In this document: in pieces, positions 7,207 through 14,576 of the stretch
Layout: every line of letters begins with the position of its first letter
Numbering within the stretch: position 1 is the stretch's first letter
Source: Pseudomonadota bacterium
GTDB lineage: Bacteria; Pseudomonadota; Alphaproteobacteria; Rhizobiales; Devosiaceae
Length of the DNA stretch: 24,905 bases
Direction of reading: 5' to 3'
Assembly (NCBI GenBank): GCA_023433775.1
Contig: JAEYTY010000008.1
Location: forward strand, 1 to 24,905
Position numbers and translations under genes: made by a program
The notes under the pieces: generated by a model
Told to the model about the DNA's origin: nothing
The model's database searches: none
Seen by the model: only the letters and a program-made list of their open reading frames with translations

Positions 7207-7228
7207 CACCCCAAATCACCTTGGGGTG
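7207..7228 (+). terminator. Hairpin after nirV, possible weak terminator
   Basis: CACCCCAA and TTGGGGTG form a perfect 8-bp stem with a 6-base loop, starting 7 bases after the nirV stop. No T-run follows, so it may be a partial terminator or an mRNA stabiliser between nirV and the regulator gene. Confidence 0.45.
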
Positions 7229-7298
7229 CGACAGCGGCACCATATCCCGAACCCGGCTTTTGCTGTATCTGAAGCCATCATCGTTCGGGAAACCTATT

Positions 7299-7994
7299 GT
7301 GGCTGATATCGACCGGAGCCTCGTCCGCCGCCTGCCGCTTTTCTCCAATATGGCGGACGCCGAACTTGATCGCCTCCTTACCCGCGCCACCATGCGGCGC
7401 ATCACCATTGGCGAAGCCGTTTTCGAACAGGGCCAGAAGGCAACGCAGTTCTTCCTGCTGCTCCATGGTCGCCTCAAGGTTACCCAGGTGACCACTGAAG
7501 GCCAGCAGATCATCGTACGCGTTGTCCATCCGGGCGACCTGTTTGGCTTTGCCCAGGCGCTGCAACGCGATGACTATCCTGGCACCCCGATAGCCGCCGC
7601 CGAAAGCGTCGTCATGGCCTGGCCCAACGAGGTCTGGGCCAGCATTGTCGAGCGGAACCCGCATCTTGCCGTCAACGCCATGCGCACCATCGGCCAGCGC
7701 CTGCAGGAAGCCCATACCCGCATCCGCGAAATGTCCACCGAAGAAGTCGAGCGGCGCGTCGCGCACGCGGTGCTGCGCCTTGTCGAACAGGCCGGCCGAC
7801 AGGATAAAGATGGCGTCCATATCGATTTTCCCATCAGCCGTCAGGACTTTGCCGAGCTGACCGGCACTACCCTGCACACGGTCTCTCGCCTGTTCAGCGC
7901 ATGGGAAAGCAAGGGCATCGTCAAGGGCGGCCGGCAGAAACTGCTGGTCCGCGACAAGTCCCGCCTCGAGGCCCTCGCCGAAGGCCAGAGCTGA
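7299..7994 (+). CDS. nnrR: Crp/Fnr-family regulator, NnrR/DNR-like nitrogen-oxide sensor
   Basis: A 231-residue Crp/Fnr protein. The beta-roll spans about 10-120 (GEAVFEQGQKATQFFLLLHG, HPGDLFGFAQAL), followed by a long dimer helix and a winged helix (ISRQDFAELTGTTLHTVSRL, then ESKGIV). There is no N-terminal Cys cluster. Proteins of this type next to nirK/nnrS are NO-responsive activators (NnrR, DNR, Brucella NnrA/B). The subgroup assignment is from context. I chose the GTG at 7299, with GGGA 8 bases upstream. The alternative TTG at 7221 falls inside a hairpin and adds a non-homologous stretch. Likely targets are the TTGCG-N4-GACAA sites before nnrS and before the DUF2249 operon, and perhaps nirK. 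No clear box lies before its own start, so it may be transcribed from nirK-nirV. Confidence 0.75.
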   Translation: MADIDRSLVRRLPLFSNMADAELDRLLTRATMRRITIGEAVFEQGQKATQFFLLLHGRLKVTQVTTEGQQIIVRVVHPGDLFGFAQALQRDDYPGTPIAAAESVVMAWPNEVWASIVERNPHLAVNAMRTIGQRLQEAHTRIREMSTEEVERRVAHAVLRLVEQAGRQDKDGVHIDFPISRQDFAELTGTTLHTVSRLFSAWESKGIVKGGRQKLLVRDKSRLEALAEGQS

Positions 7995-8030
7995 CGCGAG
8001 CTTTCTTCGCCTGCTGCATGGCTGCGCAAT

Positions 8031-8044
8031 TTGCGCCATGACAA
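8031..8044 (+). promoter_or_regulatory. NnrR-type box upstream of nnrS
   Basis: TTGCGCCATGACAA (TTGCG-N4-GACAA) ends 57 bases before the nnrS ATG. It differs by one base from the Rhodobacter NnrR consensus TTGCG-N4-CACAA as I recall it, and its half-sites equal those of the site facing the DUF2249 operon (11873-11886). Confidence 0.6.
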
Positions 8045-8101
8045 GGACATTGATCGGCAACCGTTCTAGCGCCTTGAGGATAAATTATTCCGAGGTGCCC
8101 A

Positions 8102-9313
8102 ATGACCGATGCAAATCCCGTCAAGCGCAAGCCCGTCCCGCGCGGCATTGCCCATACCGGCCCGGTCATCCTTGCCTATGGCTTCCGCCCCTTCTTCCTC
8201 GCCGCCGGCATCTGGGCAGTGCTGGCCATGGCCCTCTGGATCGGCGCGCTCATACTGGCCCTGCCCATCGGCGGCAGCTATGGCGGCGCCGCGTGGCACG
8301 CACACGAAATGCTTTTCGGTTACACCTCTGCAGCCTTGGCCGGGTTTCTGCTCACCGCCATCCCCAACTGGACTGGCCGCCTGCCAGTCTCAGGCGCGCC
8401 GCTGGCCTTCCTCTTCCTCGTCTGGTTCGCCGGGCGCCTGGCGCTGATCAGCCCTGATTCCATCGGACTCATCTGGGCCATCGCCCTCGACATCGCCTTC
8501 CTGCCGCTGCTCTTTGTCATTTGCCTTCGTGAAGTGATTGCCGGAAAGAAGTGGCGCGACCTGAAAGTACTGGTCTGTGTGCTGGCGCTCGCCTGCGCCA
8601 ATGCTGGTTTCCACGTCCTCATCCTGACGCAGGACGACCCGGCTCTTGCCAGCCGTCTCGCTGTCTCGGCCTATATCATGCTGATCGGCATCATCGGCGG
8701 ACGTGTGGTGCCGAGTTTTACCCGCAACTGGCTGGCGCGGCGCCACGTCACCAGTCTTCCCGCGCCCTATGACCGGCTCGATACCTTTGCCCTGCTTTCA
8801 GGCCTCGTGGCGCTGGCTTTCTTTATCGCCATTCCGGATCACTGGGGCACGAGCCTTGCCTGTCTCGTGGCCGCTCTTCTGCACGCCGTTCGCCTCAAGC
8901 GCTGGCAGGGTTGGCAAACCGGCGAAGAACGGCTGGTTCTGGTGCTGCATCTGGCCTATGCCGCGATCCCGCTGGGCTTCGTCGCCGTCGCACTGGTGCC
9001 TTTCGGCCTGCTCGATCCGGCCTCGGCGCTGCATGTCTTCACCGTCGGCGCCATCGGCCTGATGACCCTCGCCATTATGAGTCGCGCCACGCGCGGCCAC
9101 ACGGGCCTGCCGCTCACCGCACCCCTGCTCACCGCCACCAGCTATGGCTTGCTCGTCATCGGCGCCGTCTTGCGCCCCGCCGCCATGCTGGCGTCCGATC
9201 ACTACATGACCCTGATCTCGCTCAGCGGCCTCTGCTGGATCGTCGCCTTCACGCTCTATCTGGTCGAATACGCCCCGGCCCTGCTGACCCGCCGCAAATC
9301 CCGTCCGGAGTGA
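8102..9313 (+). CDS. nnrS: NnrS family heme-copper membrane protein
   Basis: A 403-residue polytopic inner-membrane protein with about 12 hydrophobic helices. It starts with the family signature AYGFRPFFLAAGIWAVL. Other landmarks are GAAWHAHEMLFGYTSAALAGFLLTAIPNWTG, GGRVVPSFTRNW, HVFTVGAIGLMTLAIMSRATRGHTG and a last helix WIVAFTLYLVEYAPAL. NnrS binds heme and copper and protects cells against NO and nitrosative stress, in part by limiting damage to iron centres. The His residues in these motifs are the likely metal ligands. The ATG at 8102 follows a GAGG. It lies 107 bases after the NnrR-like regulator with a candidate NnrR box between, and converges on the DUF59 gene, whose stop is 16 bases away. 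Confidence 0.95.
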   Translation: MTDANPVKRKPVPRGIAHTGPVILAYGFRPFFLAAGIWAVLAMALWIGALILALPIGGSYGGAAWHAHEMLFGYTSAALAGFLLTAIPNWTGRLPVSGAPLAFLFLVWFAGRLALISPDSIGLIWAIALDIAFLPLLFVICLREVIAGKKWRDLKVLVCVLALACANAGFHVLILTQDDPALASRLAVSAYIMLIGIIGGRVVPSFTRNWLARRHVTSLPAPYDRLDTFALLSGLVALAFFIAIPDHWGTSLACLVAALLHAVRLKRWQGWQTGEERLVLVLHLAYAAIPLGFVAVALVPFGLLDPASALHVFTVGAIGLMTLAIMSRATRGHTGLPLTAPLLTATSYGLLVIGAVLRPAAMLASDHYMTLISLSGLCWIVAFTLYLVEYAPALLTRRKSRPE

Positions 9314-9329
9314 CGGCCGCGCCTCGCAG

Positions 9330-9638
9330 TCAGAACTGTCGGGCAATCTCCGGCGTCATGCGCTCCGCACCCCAGGGAGGATCATAGGTCAGTTCCACCT
9401 CGACCGAGGACACGCCTGGCACGCCCCGAACGCAGGCCTCCACCGCCTCGCGGATAAAGCCCGTTGCCGGGCAAAACCGCGTTGTCGTGGTCATCACCAC
9501 CGCAATCACACCCTTTGGCCGAACCTCGATGTCATAGACCAGACCCAGATCGACGATATTATATCCCAGCTCCGGGTCGATCACCGTTCGCAATGCGGCG
9601 CGAATATCGGCCTCAAGGTTCATCGCCGCGGAGATCAT
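9330..9638 (-). CDS. DUF59/MIP18 (SufT/PaaD-like) iron-sulfur assembly protein
   Basis: A 102-residue soluble protein made of a single DUF59 domain. VIDPELGYNIVDLGLVYDI is the family hallmark; TTRFCPATGFIREAVEA has the conserved Cys region; ELTYDPPWGAERMTPEIARQ is the typical C-terminal end. Such proteins take part in maturation of Fe-S proteins (SufT, PaaD). The ATG at 9638 overlaps the stop of the upstream gene as ATGA; a second start at 9623 would give 97 residues. It is last in an operon with two DUF2249 genes and a membrane protein. Given the NnrR-like box before the operon, I infer a role in rebuilding Fe-S clusters under NO stress. Confidence 0.88.
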   Translation of the reverse strand: MISAAMNLEADIRAALRTVIDPELGYNIVDLGLVYDIEVRPKGVIAVVMTTTTRFCPATGFIREAVEACVRGVPGVSSVEVELTYDPPWGAERMTPEIARQF

Positions 9639-10144
9639 GGCCGCCTGCCGGCCCGGACCATCAACCGGAAACTCGTCCCGTCCGCATCAAAATCCCCCAC
9701 CCAGGCATGGCCTCGAGCCTGCAATTCGGGGAACAGGAACACCGGTTCCCGCCCCAGCAGCGCAAACAGCACCTCACCCTCCGCCATGGTCTCGAGCCGC
9801 GACAGGATCTCTACCATGGGCTCGGGCGGGTCCATGTCGGTACAATCAAGATAATGCGCCGGGTCGGCCCAGCTATCGGGATCCTCGGCGCGTGAGACCG
9901 CACCATTTTCCGCCCCGCCATTGGGCACGAACACAACCTGCCAGTCCCCGCCCTCCAGTGGCGTCGCCTCATGGCTGAACCCCTTGGACGCCATGACTGT
10001 AAACAATGGCTCGGGTCTGAAGGTGGCAAAGAGCTTCAGGCTCTGCCCCGGCTCAAGCGCATTGACCGCGCCCATGATGGCGCCAAATGGCTCTCCGCCA
10101 TTGCGCAATATGGGGCGGACATCGAGTTCTAATGCATCTGTCAT
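9635..10144 (-). CDS. Tandem DUF2249 (TusA-like) domain protein
   Basis: A 169-residue protein with two DUF2249 repeats. Repeat 1 (about 5-75) starts LELDVRPILRNGG and has VNALEPGQSLKLFATFRPEP, ending GGDWQVVFVP. Repeat 2 (about 97-166) starts LDCTDMDPPEPMVEIL and has EGEVLFALLGREPVFLFPEL. DUF2249 resembles TusA-like small alpha/beta domains, but repeat 1 lacks the Cys-Pro sulfur-carrier pair; repeat 2 has a Cys at LDC. Its start overlaps the stop of the membrane protein gene as ATGA and its stop overlaps the DUF59 start as ATGA, so the three are probably translationally coupled. The function is unknown. Confidence 0.85.
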   Translation of the reverse strand: MTDALELDVRPILRNGGEPFGAIMGAVNALEPGQSLKLFATFRPEPLFTVMASKGFSHEATPLEGGDWQVVFVPNGGAENGAVSRAEDPDSWADPAHYLDCTDMDPPEPMVEILSRLETMAEGEVLFALLGREPVFLFPELQARGHAWVGDFDADGTSFRLMVRAGRRP

Positions 10145-11493
10145 GCGACACTCCCTTGTCTGGTAGCCGGCAGCATCAGGCGAGGCCTCTTGTGCCCAAG
10201 CCAGGGCTCAGGCAGGTCGGCCAGACGTCTGGCCCGGACAAATTGATGAACCAGCAGCACAACGCCCAGCACTTGCACCATGCTGGCGAGGCGAAACACC
10301 GGTTCGAAGCCGGATAACAGCCCTCCGGCAACAACCAGCTCTGCCACAAAATAAAGCAACAGGAACGGCGCCGCCCGCCGCTCTACAACCAGATCCTGTA
10401 CACGTGGCGTCGTCATGCGGCCCATATGCGGCGCAAAACATTCCAGCCATGTCAGAAACGGAATGATCTTGTAGAGCATGGCAAGCCCCAGTCCGCCGAG
10501 CCAGCCCAGCGCCAGCACATGCATGGCCGCGGCCAGTTCACCCTCAGCCCCCGTCCAGCGCGCCCGGATCAGCAGCGCAGCGCCAAGCCCCAGCATGGCC
10601 ATGGCCGCCAGCGCCCCGCTCATATGCAATTCCAGCTTCGCCCGCCGCCGCGTCCGGAACAGCGCCGCCACATCGGCAAGATAAGCGCCTACGGCCAGCG
10701 CCGCAGCAATGCCCGCCAGCGCCAGCCCGAGCGACCACGATCCGTTCGTCGCAATCAGCGCAAACAGTACGCCCACCAGCATTCCGAGCGCCACCACCCC
10801 GCTCCACAGCGCCATCATGGTCAACGCTCCCTTGCGCTCCGGCGCAACCAGAAACATCGAGACAAGCCGATAGCTGACCCCCATCGCCGCCAGCGTCAGC
10901 CAGCCCCCCAGTCCGAATGCAGCGTGCAGCACCACGCCATGCTCCACCAGGGCGACCGCAAAGTCTCCGCCGACAAGCCCCGCCAGTACCGATGCCAGCG
11001 TCCCTCCCAGCAGCACAGCCACCAGAAGACTGATCAGCCCCAGCGCCACAAACCCCGCCGGCAATGGCAGCGCGTGCGCCCGCAGCAGCGTCGCAAACAA
11101 CATTGCTGCGCCAATGCAAAACCCGGTCAGCAACACCGCCCCGCCAATCGGCAACAAATCCGCCGAACCAATGGCCCAGCCATCCAGCGCCAGAAAACCG
11201 CCCAGAAGCAGCGCCAGCCCTGCGACCAGCAGCACCAGCGCAATTGGCGCCAGCCGGGGCCATGCCAATTCCCGCCCCACCAGAACCGGCAGAAATTGCA
11301 GCATCGCCCCGAGCATCAGCAAGCTCAGCCAGCCGATTGTCACCAGATGCACGACGACGAGCGTGCGCGGCGCCATCAATCCCTCACCGGGATAGCCTAC
11401 ACCCGCAGCCATCAGGCCCAGCGCGCCAATCAGTGCCATCAGCGCACAGCCGAAATAGGCCAGCGTCCAGCGCGAAATCGTCGCCATCTGCAT
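10141..11493 (-). CDS. Polytopic His-rich membrane protein, NnrS/oxidase subunit I-like
   Basis: A 450-residue protein with about 12 hydrophobic helices. His residues stand inside or at the edge of helices: VVVHLVTIGWLSLLMLGAML, VEHGVVLHAAFGLGGWL, KLELHMSGALAAM and MHVLALGWLGGLGLAMLYKI. This is what one expects of a heme-binding membrane protein remotely like NnrS or heme-copper oxidase subunit I. The six canonical oxidase His are not all recognisable, so I do not call it an oxidase. The ATG at 11493 has GAGGGGAG upstream. The C-terminus is basic and cytoplasmic (HKRPRLMLP). It is second in the DUF2249 operon and its stop overlaps the next start. It could be an NO- or quinol-interacting heme protein; this is inference. 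Confidence 0.7.
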   Translation of the reverse strand: MQMATISRWTLAYFGCALMALIGALGLMAAGVGYPGEGLMAPRTLVVVHLVTIGWLSLLMLGAMLQFLPVLVGRELAWPRLAPIALVLLVAGLALLLGGFLALDGWAIGSADLLPIGGAVLLTGFCIGAAMLFATLLRAHALPLPAGFVALGLISLLVAVLLGGTLASVLAGLVGGDFAVALVEHGVVLHAAFGLGGWLTLAAMGVSYRLVSMFLVAPERKGALTMMALWSGVVALGMLVGVLFALIATNGSWSLGLALAGIAAALAVGAYLADVAALFRTRRRAKLELHMSGALAAMAMLGLGAALLIRARWTGAEGELAAAMHVLALGWLGGLGLAMLYKIIPFLTWLECFAPHMGRMTTPRVQDLVVERRAAPFLLLYFVAELVVAGGLLSGFEPVFRLASMVQVLGVVLLVHQFVRARRLADLPEPWLGHKRPRLMLPATRQGSVA

Positions 11494-11529
11494 CTGTCAG
11501 CTCCCCTCGGGAAGGCAGCCCCGGCGCAA

Positions 11530-11781
11530 TCAGGCTGCCGCCTGCCGTCCCAGTTCCACGCGCCAGACCTCGGGTCCGACTTCAAGATAGGACCAGGAAA
11601 ACTGCCCCGGATATTCCGCCTGCAACTGATAATGCAGCGGGCGCGGATCATGGTCATTTATGATGACAAAGCTCTGCGCCACCGGCAGCGCATTAGCCAT
11701 GGCAAAGATCGTCGGATGCCGCTCGCGCGGGGGGATAGCGCGCACATCGATATAAGGGGGAATAGTCGCTTGCTCTGTCAT
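11530..11781 (-). CDS. Single DUF2249 domain protein
   Basis: An 83-residue soluble protein that is almost entirely one DUF2249 domain: IDVRAIPPRERHPTIF at the start, FVIINDHDPRPLHYQLQAEY in the middle and FSWSYLEVGPEVWRVELG at the end. NDHDP and GPEVWRV are the most conserved parts of this family. No Cys is present, so sulfur transfer through a Cys is ruled out for this copy. It is first in the operon running to 9330, with 36 bases before the membrane protein. The likely operator at 11873-11886 ends 92 bases upstream of its ATG. Confidence 0.88.
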   Translation of the reverse strand: MTEQATIPPYIDVRAIPPRERHPTIFAMANALPVAQSFVIINDHDPRPLHYQLQAEYPGQFSWSYLEVGPEVWRVELGRQAAA

Positions 11782-11872
11782 CTCACTGTCCTGGCCGCAA
11801 AAACACCTGCGCCCGGGCCGCGACCGAACGTCCGGGCCATATCAGGCTAATCCGCCCCCCCGCCCCCGCACT

Positions 11873-11886
11873 TTGTCCCAGCGCAA
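11873..11886 (-). promoter_or_regulatory. NnrR-type box facing the DUF2249 operon
   Basis: On the minus strand this reads TTGCGCTGGGACAA, i.e. TTGCG-N4-GACAA, with the same half-sites as the box before nnrS. It lies 92 bases upstream of the DUF2249 ATG (11781). The ccoN start is 138 bases away, so the DUF2249 operon is the more likely target. Confidence 0.6.
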
Positions 11887-11931
11887 ATTTCGGGGACATC
11901 CCGTCCACCCGGTTCGAAAACGTCCTGATCT

Positions 11932-11945
11932 TTGATCCAGCGCAA
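11932..11945 (+). promoter_or_regulatory. FixK/FNR-type box upstream of ccoN
   Basis: TTGATCCAGCGCAA fits the FixK consensus TTG(A/C)-N6-(T/G)CAA. It ends 78 bases before the ccoN GTG, suited to class II activation. Its half-sites TTGAT and CGCAA recur in the nirK box (opposite orientation). Confidence 0.7.
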
Positions 11946-12023
11946 AGAAGCCCATTCGCGCCTCGCTACGGGTGGAGAGCGTGCGCCACTCCGCGCGCGC
12001 CGAAATCAGCGAGGAGCCCGGCA

Positions 12024-13667
12024 GTGTTTTCAGACTTTACCCGTGATGAGCGACTTTACGCCTTCATCATTCTCGGCGGGCTGGTCGTCACCGGGCTGGC
12101 CATGGCCATCGCCGGACGTGGCGACCTCATGGGCATACATGGCTGGCTGGTCTTCGGCCTCTCCGGCGCCGCCTTCTTCGCGCTCATGCGCCAGACTGAC
12201 CTGCCGCTGCCCTCGCCCGACCGTCTCTCGGAATATTACGACGCCCCCACCCGCGTCGGCCTTATCCTCACGCTCATCTGGGGCATGATCGGCATGGGCG
12301 TCGGCTTCTGGGTCGCGCTGCTGCTGGCCTATCCCGATTTCACCTTCGATGTCGCCTGGCTGAGCTGGGGCCGCCTGCGCCCCGTCCACACCTCCGGCGT
12401 CATTTTCGGCTTCGGCGGCAATGCGCTGATCGCCACCTCATTCCACGTGCTCCAGCGCACCACCCGCGCCCGCCTGCCCGATGCCATCAGCCCCTGGTTC
12501 GTGCTGCTCGGCTACAACCTGTTCTGCATCGTCGCGGCCACCGGCTACTTCATGGGCATGACCCAGTCGAAGGAATATGCCGAGCCCGAATGGTATGCCG
12601 ATATCTGGCTGGTCGTGGTCTGGGTCACCTATTTCGCCATCTACATGCGCACCCTCGCGCGCCGCAAGGAACCCCATATCTACGTCGCCAACTGGTACTA
12701 CATGGCCTTCATTCTGGTCGTGGCGATCCTGCATATCGTCAACAATCTCGCCGTCCCCGTCTCCCTCGGTTCGGCCAAATCCTATTCGCTGTTCTCCGGC
12801 GTGCAGGATGCCATGACCCAGTGGTGGTATGGCCATAACGCCGTGGCCTTCTTCCTCACTGCCGGCTTCCTCGGCATGATGTATTATTACCTGCCCAAGC
12901 GCGCCGGCCGCCCGATCTTCTCCTACCGCATGTCGATCATCAGCTTCTGGGGCATCACCTTCATGTATATGTGGGCCGGTTCACACCACCTGCATTACAC
13001 TGCGCTTCCCCATTGGGTGCAGACCCTGGGCATGGCCTTCTCGGTCGTGCTGCTGGTGCCAAGCTGGGCCTCGGCCGGCAATGCCCTGCTGACGCTCAAC
13101 GGCGCCTGGCACAAGGTGCGCGACGATGCCGTCCTGCGCTTCATGGCTCTTGCCGCAATCTTCTATGGCATCACCACTTTCGAAGGCTCCTTCATGGCCA
13201 TTCGCGCCGTGAATTCGCTCAGCCACTATACGGACTGGACCATCGGCCACGTCCATGCCGGCGCTCTCGGCTGGGTCGCCATGATCACCTTCGGCTCGCT
13301 CTATTCGCTCGTGCCCACCATGTTCAAGCGCGAGCGCATCTGGTCGAGCAAGCTGGTCGAGGTGCACTTCTGGCTCGCCCTCTCGGGCACCGTGATCTAC
13401 GTCTTCGCCATGTGGAATTCGGGCGTCATCCAGGGCCTGATGTGGCGCACCTATGACGAAAGCGGCACTCTTTCCTACTCGTTCCTCGAAAGCCTCGAGG
13501 CCATGCACCCCTATTACATCGTCAGGGCTTTTGGCGGTCTGCTGTTCCTGCTGGGCGCCCTCACCGCTCTCTACAATGTCGTAATGACCATTCGTATGCC
13601 GGCACAAACCGAGCCCGACAGGGGCCACGACCTGCCCGCCGAACCTGTCCTGCAGGCCGGAGAATAA
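12024..13667 (+). CDS. ccoN: cbb3-type cytochrome c oxidase subunit I
   Basis: 547 residues, the usual CcoN length, with about 12 helices. It is the catalytic subunit of the high-affinity oxidase that reduces O2 to water and pumps protons. Metal-site landmarks are RLRPVHTSGVIFGFGGNALI (low-spin heme region), QWWYGHNAVAFFLT (His of CuB), MWAGSHHLHYTALPHW (His pair) and IGHVHAGALGWVAMITFG (heme His ligands). The start is a GTG at 12024 with GAGGAG 7 bases upstream; no better ATG lies near. It heads the ccoNOQP operon, with ccoO 4 bases after its stop. A FixK-type site precedes it, so induction at low oxygen through hFixL-FxkR-FixK is expected. Confidence 0.97.
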   Translation: MFSDFTRDERLYAFIILGGLVVTGLAMAIAGRGDLMGIHGWLVFGLSGAAFFALMRQTDLPLPSPDRLSEYYDAPTRVGLILTLIWGMIGMGVGFWVALLLAYPDFTFDVAWLSWGRLRPVHTSGVIFGFGGNALIATSFHVLQRTTRARLPDAISPWFVLLGYNLFCIVAATGYFMGMTQSKEYAEPEWYADIWLVVVWVTYFAIYMRTLARRKEPHIYVANWYYMAFILVVAILHIVNNLAVPVSLGSAKSYSLFSGVQDAMTQWWYGHNAVAFFLTAGFLGMMYYYLPKRAGRPIFSYRMSIISFWGITFMYMWAGSHHLHYTALPHWVQTLGMAFSVVLLVPSWASAGNALLTLNGAWHKVRDDAVLRFMALAAIFYGITTFEGSFMAIRAVNSLSHYTDWTIGHVHAGALGWVAMITFGSLYSLVPTMFKRERIWSSKLVEVHFWLALSGTVIYVFAMWNSGVIQGLMWRTYDESGTLSYSFLESLEAMHPYYIVRAFGGLLFLLGALTALYNVVMTIRMPAQTEPDRGHDLPAEPVLQAGE

Positions 13668-13671
13668 TTCC

Positions 13672-14403
13672 ATGTTCAAATTTCACTATCGTATCGAACG
13701 CTCTGCCCTCGGCCTTGTCGGCTTCATCATTCTCGTGGCCTCCATCGGCGGCTTTATCGAGATTGCCCCGCTCTTCACCATCGATGAAACGGTGGAGCAG
13801 GCCGAAAACATGCGGGTCAACACCCCGCTCGAGATCGCCGGGCGCAATATCTATATCCGCGAAGGCTGCTACGCCTGCCACAGCCAGATGATCCGCACCC
13901 TGAGCGATGAAGTCGATCGTTATGGCCCCTACTCGCTGGCCGTCGAAAGCCAGTATGAGCACCCCCAGCTCTGGGGCTCGAAGCGCACCGGTCCGGATCT
14001 TGCCCGTCTCGGCAACAAATATTCCGACGCCTGGCACACCGGCCATCTCAACAATCCGCGCGACCTTGTCCCGCAGTCCAAGATGCCGGCCTATCGCTGG
14101 CTGCTGCGCGATACTCTGCGCACCGATGATCTTGGCAACCATCTGGCGGCTCTGCGCGCCGTCGGCGTGCCCTATACCGACGAGCAGATCGCCCATGCCG
14201 AGCGGGACGCCTATGGTCAGGCCAATCCGGACAGTGCCGAAGCAAGCGGCGTTGCCGAACGCTATGGCGATGCCACCAATATCCGCGCCTTTGACGGTCA
14301 GCCCGGCAAAGTGACCGACATGGATGCCCTCGTGGCCTATCTGCAATCGCTCGGTACGCTGACCGATGCAGCCTTCACAAGCGAAACGGCGGAGGCCGAG
14401 TAA
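13672..14403 (+). CDS. ccoO: cbb3 oxidase monoheme cytochrome c subunit
   Basis: A 243-residue membrane-anchored cytochrome c. One N-terminal helix (about 12-35) anchors it; the periplasmic domain has one heme site, C66-x-x-C69-H70 in EGCYACHSQMIRTL. The Met ligand is probably in PQSKMPAYRW. WGSKRTGPDLARLGNKYSD and AWHTGHLNNPRDLVP are typical of CcoO/FixO. It passes electrons from CcoP to CcoN. Its TAA shares one base with the ccoQ ATG (TAATG). Confidence 0.97.
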   Translation: MFKFHYRIERSALGLVGFIILVASIGGFIEIAPLFTIDETVEQAENMRVNTPLEIAGRNIYIREGCYACHSQMIRTLSDEVDRYGPYSLAVESQYEHPQLWGSKRTGPDLARLGNKYSDAWHTGHLNNPRDLVPQSKMPAYRWLLRDTLRTDDLGNHLAALRAVGVPYTDEQIAHAERDAYGQANPDSAEASGVAERYGDATNIRAFDGQPGKVTDMDALVAYLQSLGTLTDAAFTSETAEAE

Positions 14404-14576
14404 TGCCATTCGACCATGAAACCGTCGTCGGATTTTCAAAATCTTTCGGCCTCATCTATCTCGTCGTGCTGAGCGTCATTTGCCTGGCATGGACCTATTG
14501 GCCGTCCAATAAAAAGGGCTTCGATGAAGCCGCAAAAATGCCCGTTCTGGAAGAGGAAGACCGGCCATGGCGCTGA
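14403..14576 (+). CDS. ccoQ: cbb3 oxidase small subunit CcoQ
   Basis: A 57-residue single-helix protein. A short polar start (MPFDHETVVGFSKSF) leads into the membrane helix GLIYLVVLSVICLAWTYWP, then the FixQ/CcoQ tail KKGFDEAAKMPVLEEEDRPWR. CcoQ stabilises the complex and is not catalytic. Its ATG overlaps the ccoO TAA by one base and its end overlaps the first 10 bases of ccoP, which supports coupling. Confidence 0.93.
   Translation: MPFDHETVVGFSKSFGLIYLVVLSVICLAWTYWPSNKKGFDEAAKMPVLEEEDRPWR

Noticed and set aside
7221..7298. TTG at 7221 as start of the NnrR-like regulator
   Set aside because: It falls in the right arm of a hairpin and lacks an RBS; the GTG at 7299 has GGGA 8 bases upstream.
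10300..10316. GGTTCGAAGCC resembling a tRNA T-loop
   Set aside because: It lies inside the membrane protein gene and no acceptor stem or anticodon arm is found around it.
10426..11850. 474-residue plus-strand open frame opposite the DUF2249 operon
   Set aside because: Gln/Arg/His-rich and low in complexity, as expected of an antisense shadow of a GC-rich membrane protein gene.
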